64,000 bases of DNA from Mytilus trossulus (lineage: Eukaryota > Mollusca > Bivalvia > Mytilida > Mytilidae). The notes below the pieces were generated by a model. That model did no database searches. It saw only the letters and a program-made list of their open reading frames with translations, and was not told the DNA's origin. The stretch is from assembly GCF_036588685.1 (NCBI RefSeq), contig NC_086374.1:74894457-74958456 (forward strand). Direction: 5' to 3'. The position numbers were made by a program, and so were the translations under genes. Positions 55,700 through 64,000 of the stretch are shown here, piece by piece (within the stretch, counting starts at the first letter, position 1; each line of letters begins with the position of its first letter).

Positions 55700-58080
55700 A
55701 CTGTGTATCATCGCCACCGGAAATTGGGTACTAACGAAGCGGAGAGAAATAGAAAAAAAAGTAAACAAGTTAAGAATTCATTCAATTTAAGTCATTTGAT
55801 GAGGGTGCCGCTTAAGAAATGAGATTCTGATATATAATTCTTTAAATTATTAGGCCGATAAGTACAAAATTAATACAAAATTTTGTGTAATACTCCAAAA
55901 CTTGCCACTTAGTACCGGAAAATTTCGAGGTCGATCGTCCTCTGTCGCCCCATTCTCAAGATATTTAACTGTTTTTCGTTATTTTTTCAGACACGTTTTT
56001 AGATTATTATAGTATGGCATCATATTTACTAAAATTTGATGTCAAAAACATGTTTTTAAAAGAATATGGATAAATAATTCAATCCACAAGACATCTTCCT
56101 TCAATTTGTTGAATAAATTTTTTGCAACATGTTCTTCAAACATCTTCTTTGTATATTTGATATGATGGAGCCATGTACATGAATGGATAAAGCAGGTGTT
56201 TATTTCGACAACAAACATGACAAAGACACTATCATTTTTCTTAATTTCTCCATAATCCATCAGTGTATATGAATGTAGGTTGTTACATTTTACACAATTG
56301 TGTTCTTTGATAGTACTCCATTTTGTTTATAGCAATTTTGTAGGATTTTTTTCTATTTCTTTTTCCAGAAAAACACACAGTTGAGTTCATTTCACATTAG
56401 TAATCCAATTAGCACATTATGTAGAAAAGTATTAACAATTAAAATTCCTCTTCAGTATAGACCTGCAGGACCTGTTGATGATCATAAAAACCAAGATATC
56501 TGACCTATAAATACACAAAATAAAAAAAAAATGTTATAAATTGAGAAAAAAACAGCAATATAAATAAGCTTATTTTATATCGTTTTAATGAACATTTTGA
56601 GAAACTTTCATTTGATATTCTTACTTGTCATGCTTATGAGTTCTCTTATTTCAGTGCTTTGTGTAAAAGATTTAATATTCTTTGTTTAGTGCCTTGCAGG
56701 GATATTTAAAGTTGAGCCACTTGCAATAGTTGTTATAGAATGTTCATATGTTGTGTTAATATTTGAACCACTGTCCTATATTATGGTCAGGTTGAGTGCT
56801 CACAGACATGAGGCCTAAATTAATATATTGTTTGTTTCCCTAATCCCTATTCTGACAAGCCAGGTGTGGGTAGGTAGGTAGGTAAATAATTTTATTTTTC
56901 CCAAAAGCCTGAATATTATCTGATGATCCGGTAAGCCCGAAAAATCAGAAATGAATATAATAATATTTGGCTTAGTTTTGACAATAAAATTTTATGAGTA
57001 GGACCATTTTTGCAGGGTCGGTCTAGATTGGAGAAACAAACAATATTTTATATTAGGCATGATTTTTTTTTATTAATTGTTATTGCCTTTGAACAGAACA
57101 TGTTGAAATAAATTGGATTGTTTAAATCTTTATATGTTGGGATCTTTAATGAATGACCTATAAAGGAAGTGTTTTCTCATTATTGAAGGCAGGCCCATGA
57201 TTGACCTTTAATTTCTTGCATCCGCTTTATTGAACTCTGGTGGATAAGTCACTCATTTACCATACCACATTTTCTTATTTTTATATGATTCATCATTCAA
57301 AGGCAATTTCTTTTATTACTGTAATTCAGAAATTATCCAAACTTTTTAGTAATGAGAATAATGTGACTGGGTGAGTACCGCAAAAATAAGAAATCATATT
57401 TTGATAACAGAAACATATATATATATATATCTTTATGCAGTTTTTTTTTGTAATCACAATAAGTTGTCCATTCCCTGAAAAATCTGAATTTACAGTATAT
57501 AGAAGTGGTCTTACCATTTAGGCCTTGTTGTATTCTGTTTATCTTGTTTTGCGCTCATTTCTATTGTAACTGTTTATATTTTTCATTATTTTTCTATATT
57601 TCTTGTCCTATAAAAAATAAAAAGGGTAAAAACTATTATTAAACATCAGTTTGTGTTTTTCTTTATATGCAGTTATATTTAAAAAGAATGGAATATTTGT
57701 GCTTTTTCATTTCACAAACTTTTTGCCAGTCATGACTTTCGCAGACTTTCACCCTGGTCAATAGTTTAAAAACAAACATTCCCATACTTTTTCTTTGTGT
57801 TCGTACTAATTTTTCATTTGACAAAAAAGACATGATTCAACTATTCTTCTATAATATGTTTCGCTTGACTACGTTAAACTCTGAAATATTGTTAGCAGTA
57901 TAATCAGTATGTGTCTCACTCGTCAAAATTTCAAATTAATATATAAATAACCAATAAAAATGCTATGCATGGCTCAGCTTGATACAAACGTACAGGTTGA
58001 ACCCAGAACAGTTTGGGCAAGTATGGACACAACATTCAAGCTCGATACAACTCTGAATTTTAAATTTTTATTGTGATTCA
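55700..58080. other. No gene seen
   Basis: AT-rich DNA. It holds a short GGTA run at 56870-56885 and TA/AT microsatellites near 57414-57432. No frame, hairpin or terminal repeat pair stands out. Confidence 0.5.
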
Positions 58081-58083
58081 ATA

Positions 58084-58690
58084 GTTGATGCAGCATAGGT
58101 TTCTGACACAGAATGAATGTGGTCCAAGTACTTAAAAAAAATTAAATTGACAATTAACCTCCAAAATGGTCCAATATTCAAAATCTCAATACATGGTTAG
58201 ATGCAGCATATCAACATGATCAAAGAAACCCAATAATTCATTTTTTGATGAAATCAAATAAAGTTAAATTTTGGACCCTTTAGAACTCAATGTGGACCAA
58301 TTTGATAATGGGACAAAATATAAAAAATCTTAACGAATGGTTAGATTCAGCATATCAAAGAGCCCCATATAATCAATTTTTGTTGAAATCAAACAAAGTA
58401 AAATTTTGGACTACGATTTGGACTAACTTGAAATTTGGGCCCATAATAAAAAAATCTAAGTAAATATTCAGATTCAGCATATTAATCAGAACACCAAGAA
58501 TTTAAATATTGTTAAAATCAAAATAAGTTTAATTTTGGACCCTTTGGACCTTAAGGTAGACCAATTTAAACAGGACCAAAAAAACTAGGAATCTTAATAC
58601 ACAGTTAGATTTGGCATATCAAAGAACTCCAATAATTCAATTTTATATAAAATCAAACAAAGTTTAATATTGGCCCCTTTTGGCCCCTAA
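58084..58690 (+). repeat. Diverged tandem repeat, ~113-144 bp unit, about five copies
   Basis: The anchor 'agattcagcatatcaa' and variants occurs at 58199, 58343, 58470 and 58607, with a degenerate first one at about 58084. Each is followed by 'caattttttgttgaaatcaa'-like sequence and 'ttttggaccctttggacc'-like sequence. Units differ by many substitutions, so the array is old. Confidence 0.8.
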
Positions 58691-58834
58691 TTCATGTTAT
58701 TCCTAAACTCTGAACAAAAACTCTGGTCACAAACCTTGTGTTTGAATTTCACAGATTTCTATTAACTTGTACTAAAGTAATTAAGCGGAAACTAAATGTC
58801 CTGGGACAACGACGACTACATGATAAAATTGAAA

Positions 58835-58885
58835 ATGGAAAAAGGGAATGTGTCAAAGAGACAACAACCTGACCATAGATTCAAG
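58835..58885 (-). repeat. Dispersed repeat fragment (TTTGACACATTC family)
   Basis: 'gaatgtgtcaaagagacaac' followed by aacctgaccatag is the reverse complement of 40045-40105. Confidence 0.65.
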
Positions 58886-58889
58886 GGTT

Positions 58890-59000
58890 GGAATCCTTTT
58901 CTTTTACCGACCAATGCATTTGAATGGGAGATATAGTTGGAACCCCTCTTTACTCATGGTTGGGACCCCCCTTTGAAAATGGCTGGATCCGCCCCTGAGA
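58890..59000 (+). mobile_element. Partial CAGTGGCGGATCC-type MITE, right half
   Basis: 'ccaatgcatttgaatggg' ... 'ggctggatccgcccctga', the right half of the subfamily seen at 38308-38461. Confidence 0.55.
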
Positions 59001-59056
59001 AGCATTATAGAAAAATCTATAAGCTTTAACTCAAAATATGAATCAGTTTATTTTTA

Positions 59057-59224
59057 AAGGGCAGGCACAGATCCAGAGGGGGTTCAAGGGATTGGAACCC
59101 CCCTTTTTTTGGATTATCAATGCATTTGAATGGGGACATGTAATTGGACCCCCCCCTTTCCCCTTTTGTCCTGGGTTAGAATCCCACCCCACCCCTTTTT
59201 AAAATGACTGGATCCACCCCTTAA
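59057..59224 (+). mobile_element. Diverged CAGTGGCGGATCC-type MITE
   Basis: Ends AGATCCAGAGGGGG and ACTGGATCCACCCCTTA. The interior 'atcaatgcatttgaatgggg' and 'tcctgggttagaatcccac' parallels 38308-38461. Related partial tracts occur at about 60718-60800 and 61420-61493. Confidence 0.65.
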
Positions 59225-59922
59225 GGGTCTATAATTAAGTTTGACAACATCAGACATACTACTTTAACAAAAATAAATGCCACATTTCATCCAATTTAAT
59301 TTCATCTCTTACTTGCTATTTCATCCATAATATTTAAAGAAATATAAATTTGGGAGTAGTATGATTTTAATTTGCAAGTTATTAACTATCCAAACTAGAG
59401 ACCTAATCATGCTAATAGAGTAGATATACTTGACTAATTTAAATCAAACTTGGGGTGACTGGGAACAAAGATTTTAGGGAATAGATGCCAGTTTACCTAC
59501 AATGACCTAGTTTCATAACAATAGCATACATTAATAAAGACTACATGGTCACTCTTATGTTTAAATTTTGGGTGTTCATTTTTTAATGTTTAAAGCTAAC
59601 AATTTCAACTACATACAAGTATCAAGATTTGATCCTACATTATTTGAATATTGAAAAAAAATAGCTTTTTAAATTTGGATCTAACGTTATATATAATTGT
59701 GTATGTCACATGGGTGTATTTTAATGTAAAGCATCTGAAAAATCATTAGCCGTCTCATATTAATTTCAGTTCTTCAAAAGGCAAATTTATATGAGCTTAT
59801 GCTGAAAATAGAGATTTCTTATTAAGGAGAAATCCCTGCCCCCCTTTTTGTGTGAAAAATTTTGTTGATTACAGAAACATGACTGAGGCAACCATCCCCC
59901 ATCTGAACCCCCCCTCCCCCCT

Positions 59923-60035
59923 CCAAATAATTATGACGTCTTGAAAGGCTATTATATTTTATTTTTTTTCTACGTCGATGTTAGGCGTCAAAGACAAAAA
60001 ATATAATAGCCTTTCAAGACGTCATAATTATTTGG
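59923..60035. repeat. Fold-back with 38-bp perfect arms and C-rich flanks
   Basis: CCAAATAATTATGACGTCTT plus GAAAGGCTATTATATTTT and its exact reverse complement flank a 37-bp loop. C-rich tracts lie outside both arms. MITE-like. Confidence 0.85.
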
Positions 60036-60847
60036 ACTACCCCCCCCCCCCCCCTAATCACTCAGGTCATTGGTGAAGAGTTGTCACACAAAATAAATGA
60101 TACCAAATATTCATATGAATATGTTTATATGTTTTTAGCTAGTGTAAGTCAGTCAGTCAGGAGAGGAGGCAACCATTTGATTTGTAGGGTGAAAAATGTG
60201 ATTAATCTTGTTTGGTAAACTTGTGCTATAAATAAAAATTACCAATCCATTAAAAAATCCGTGAGTCCAATCTCATCCAATGAAATAGATTATTGTCTGT
60301 TTTCGAAGTTATATGGAGGTAAGTTAGTAGTCCAGATAAATATGACGCATTGCAAGGCATTTTTTCTGAGGAGTAGTGTAGAATGGGGGAATGGAACCAA
60401 TAAATTGATCAGATCCGAAATGCCCTTCCCAGTGAAGGAGCACCTATTATTTTGTAGGTAATTATTATTAGTGTCGGTGGTCTCACAAGTAAATCAGAGT
60501 GAATATTGCATGCACATTAAAATTAGCAGAGAAGAGACAATTATCAACTTGTGTTTTATTAATTTTCTCGCAGTTATTTACGGTAAATCAGCTATATAGA
60601 CATAGGAAGATGTGGTGTATGTATATATAACACAAAACAGGTGTTCGGTTCTAGTACTGTATAGTGGCTATAGTATATGACTTTTAAATAACAATTATCA
60701 ATTATATCTGTATTCTGTGGCGGGTCGAAGGGGATGGAATCCGGGATTGGACGCCCCTAGCTTTTTGTGAGCAATCATTGCATAAATGATAATCTCGGGA
60801 ATCCTCTCAAGTTCCTACAGAAAAAGGGAGAAGGTTTGGATCCATTA

Positions 60848-61160
60848 AAACGTTTAATCCCGCTGCAAATGTTTGCACCTGTCCTAAGTCAGGAATCTGA
60901 TGTACAGTAGTTGTCGTTTGTTTATGTTATATATACGTGTTTCTCGTTTCTCGTTTTGTTTATATAGATTAGACCGTTGGTTTTCCCGTTTGAATGGTTT
61001 AACACTAGTAATTTTGGGGCCCTTTATAGCTTGTTGTTCGGTGTGAGCCAAGGCTCCGTGTTGAAGGCCGTACTTTAACCTATAATGGTTTAATTTTTAA
61101 ATTGTTATTTGGATGGAGAGTTGTCTCATTGGCACTCACACCACATCTTCCTATATCTAT
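60848..61160 (-). repeat. SINE-like repeat, full-length copy (~310 bp)
   Basis: On the minus strand: TATAGGAAGATGTGGTGTGA, GTGCCAATGAGACAACTCTC, 'cattataggttaaagtacgg', 'caaggctc'/'caccgaacaacaagc', 'aaagggccccaaaatt', then 'aggacaggtgcaaacatt' and 'gcgggattaaacg'. It is the best template here for the family. Other pieces are at 5226-5290, 20985, 24731, 26935, 32205, 38872, 40838, 45916, 52340, 54005, 60600 and 62588. Confidence 0.78.
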
Positions 61161-61614
61161 ATACAAGGTGATAGGACGTTCCGTTGGAATAGGTTACCTG
61201 TGCATCAGGAAAAGTTTTAATATAAGAACCTTAAATATATGTGAACAGGTCGGTAAAAACTCTCTTTTGACACATAGGTAGTGCACTGTTGCATTGAACA
61301 CCAATCAAAACGCTAACAATATGTGAAAAGATAACGTTTTAACCTACACAATATATGAATAAGGTATATATACACTTTTGAAATCTGAATTATATGAAAA
61401 GGGTGAGGTAACAGAAACCCAGCGGCAATGACACCCCTTATTTAATGGAGACATGTAGTTGGAACCCCCTTTATCATGACTAGATCCGCCCATGATTTTT
61501 ACATGTAAATCAAGCCTCGGGTATTTGTTGGCATAACGGTAACCACGAAAGGGGGAGGGCTAATTAAAAGCACGAGGAATTATAAATATACAATTCAACA
61601 GGGATAGAGTGCAT

Positions 61615-61654
61615 CAAGGAATTGTATATTTAAATTTAAATATACAATTCCTTG
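61615..61654. repeat. Perfect 40-bp palindrome
   Basis: CAAGGAATTGTATATTTAAA is directly followed by its exact reverse complement with no spacer. 'agtgcat' occurs as a direct repeat on both sides (61608-61614 and 61655-61661), like a 7-bp target duplication. Confidence 0.9.
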
Positions 61655-62587
61655 AGTGCATGGAGGAATGGGAATTAAAATTGTCTTTTCACGATAGTCG
61701 AAAAAAGTATCTTGCACGTTATTTTCATCATCTTGTCTGAAACACTCTGAATAATGAGCTTTAAGGCGAAAACAAGGCATGTGAAATACTATAATAAAAT
61801 ACACTTCTTTTTTTAAACGTTGTATGGACAAACCCATAAATCCCTCAAACAATTTGCTTGATTCATGTCATATCAAATAAATTACAGCGCGGAAAGGTAT
61901 AAACTTTAATTTAATATCAAACCTAAATTTTTGTTATATTTTTCAATAAATTTAAAAATCTTAATTAGGCATGCGTGAGTTCCATTTCATGAGACCTACA
62001 CAGATGTCTATAAAACAAATTAAAAATTATAAATACAGTTTTTCAATTCTTTCCGGCATAGATTAAAAAAATATGTATATAATCTTTATACGAGTTTGGT
62101 TGAATTATTTCACTTCATTATAATGATAAATCTTTTAGTTCTTAAATTTTTGATTAAAAATGAATTTATCATTTTGATATCTAACGATAAACTTTTTAAA
62201 TTGAAGTGACATGGTCAGTAACCTAATTAGTTGCATGGCTGATTACCATCTTACAGGTGACCCAGTAATTTTCCATATGACAGTAGCGTGTGCCCTCGGG
62301 GTTATATCGGGGTGTGTATAACTTATTTTCTGGGGAACATCCTGTCCACGTGTAGTACTTAGCATATATTGCAACAGATGACATTAAACAAATTTTCTTT
62401 GTAGCATCGGAGGCAATTTCATGTTCGCCGACCACACAAAATATTTCACAAAAAAGATATGATAAAATCAAAAGAAAAAGATAAAGAAATATTAACAAAT
62501 AAAGGTGAAATTGAGTAAACGGGGATTCGTGTTTTTATGAGCTTATTTTCAGTGGACAACAATAAATGGAAGTTTTTAACGACCTTG

Positions 62588-62672
62588 TGTGACCTATAGT
62601 TGTTGATGTTTGTGTCATTTTGGTCTGTTGTGGATAGTTGTCTCATTGGCAATCATACCACATCTTTTTTTT
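62588..62672 (-). repeat. SINE head copy
   Basis: 'gtgacctatagttgttgatg' ... 'tctgttgtggatagttgtct' ... 'cattggcaatcataccacat', antisense of the SINE-like head. Confidence 0.65.
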
Positions 62673-62870
62673 AATATTGACTGGTTATATACATGATATA
62701 ATATATATAGCCCTTGCACGGTCGGTCCAGTGGACATATTTCATACTAGATAACTTATACTGTAATTCTTTTTATATATATGACAATAATTGTCCGATCT
62801 GATACACGTACCTATAATGTACAGAATTTTGAACAGCTTCAAATATATGGGGTCCGTAGAAACACCGCAA

Positions 62871-62916
62871 AGGTCCTCCTTAGTGCACTAAGAACAAAAA
62901 TGTGCACTAAGGACCT
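62871..62916. repeat. Inverted repeat AGGTCCTTAGTGCAC
   Basis: Left AGGTCC-TCC-TTAGTGCAC and right GTGCACTAAGGACCT, 13-bp loop. A small hairpin with a 3-nt bulge. Confidence 0.75.
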
Positions 62917-62999
62917 GATGGAATGATACAACTGTCACAAAGGATATGGCATATAGAAATAGACTTTGTAAAAGGAGAAGGTCCGGTAAGACACCTTTT

Positions 63000-64000
63000 A
63001 GGCCCCAAAATATAGCAGCTTTACAAAATTGTTAAAAGTAAACTTTTAGTTATTTTTTGGACAGTAGAATGCTTCAGCTTCATAAATATGGGCTTTTTGA
63101 CAATACATGCATTGATTGTCACCTTTAGTATAATCGGTAGAAATTCATGTTCGCTCAACCTTGAACCATGAATAATCTGCTAGTATACTGATTAAACATG
63201 TACTAGTATATGGTATTTCAAATTGTTCTCTATTTTTTTTCATTTGTTTGTTTCTGTCGTATTTATTCTGTCTACTATTTTTTACTTCTAAAGTAATACC
63301 GTATTTTCAACTCTTTTCAGTTTGGGATTTTTTCATCCTTTTAATTTTATAAAGATAAATAATTGTGAACACTTCACGGAAAAGTGAGGATTGATATTTG
63401 GTTGCCAATACTTCATTCATTTTTCTAATGTCAGGAACTATGCCATTTATCAATATTTCGATTAAATAATTAAACTTATAGAATTATATATATATATACA
63501 CTTAAAAGTTTATTTAGAGTAACCATATGCCGGATGAACAAAAAGAGTGCCATTTATTGAAAAACATATGGTTTGGTATAACAAGAAAACTTCTCTAGTG
63601 TTCTAAACATTTCTCACACAACCCCTCCCTCCAAACCCCCACTTCAAGCTCTGGATCCGCGCTTGCCCATAGTGCTTATTACATTATAAAATAAAATGGT
63701 ATTCGTCTTCAATTGTTGAAATAAAGATGAATTGTTAAAAAAAAGCATTGACACCAGTTTAAAGTTATCGTTCATAGAAGACAGTTATGATTTATTCTAT
63801 AATTCTCTTTTTAAAACGTCAAATAATTTTACCTCTTGGAGTTTTTCTATATTACTTCTGTAATCGGATTTTGAAGAACCCCATGGACACCACATACTCT
63901 CAAATGTCTTTCAAGGAATAATGATAGTATGTAAACTCTTGTGTTGTTAGTAAGGAAATAAAATATCAAAAGCCTTTGTTTCTCAATTTGTATATTAATA
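63000..64000. other. No gene seen
   Basis: AT-rich; a TA microsatellite at 63486-63498 and a C-rich/GGATCC tract at 63620-63665 that resembles a decayed MITE end. Nothing else. Confidence 0.5.

Overview
The window is animal nuclear DNA, very probably from a bivalve mollusc and most likely a mussel close to Mytilus (inference). It is AT-rich and intron-like, with no operons and no long intact genes. Short interspersed repeats of a kind I associate with mussel genomes recur on both strands, such as a head reading GATGTGGTATGAGTGCCAAT. Essentially all recognisable protein coding belongs to transposable elements, and every such reading frame is broken by stops or frameshifts. A few exon-like pieces may belong to host or captured genes.

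Layout. 1-4284: a non-LTR retrotransposon (family 'LINE A') split by a 1.37-kb hairpin-ended element. 4504-8520: a 4.0-kb terminal-inverted-repeat (TIR) element with an ATA duplication. 10.1-30.5 kb: one minus-strand LINE of another family ('LINE B', PHD-finger ORF1 plus endonuclease and RT). It is split by a plus-strand LINE A copy (11101-15018), itself carrying a 2.87-kb insertion, and by a 12.4-kb TIR element (16034-28454). Removing each insertion with one copy of its target duplication leaves the LINE B frame continuous across the junction, so the nesting order can be read directly. 31.4-37.3 kb: a cluster of fold-back and TIR elements with 8-9 bp duplications. 37.3-43.9 kb: MITEs, SINE-like repeats and two exon-like stretches. 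43921-47562: a 3.6-kb relative of the 4.0-kb element. 47.6-50.3 kb: a decayed minus-strand DIRS-like retrotransposon (gag-like, RT, tyrosine recombinase). 50655-51963: a TIR element built almost wholly of short ACAAAATTGAC-type tandem repeats. 52-64 kb: dispersed SINE/MITE copies, a ~130-bp tandem repeat, hairpins, and otherwise featureless DNA.

The most interesting signal is the 12.4-kb element. It has ends starting CACTACC that are identical for about 180 bp, arrays of the palindrome CAGTACTG just inside both ends, a perfect 5-bp duplication (TAGTA), and no recognisable transposase. Inside it lies what looks like a divergent pair of first exons around a CRE-like site. Two other elements here (34687-37326 and 50655-51963) also have short tandem repeats as their inverted ends or whole body, so the same design recurs with unrelated sequences.
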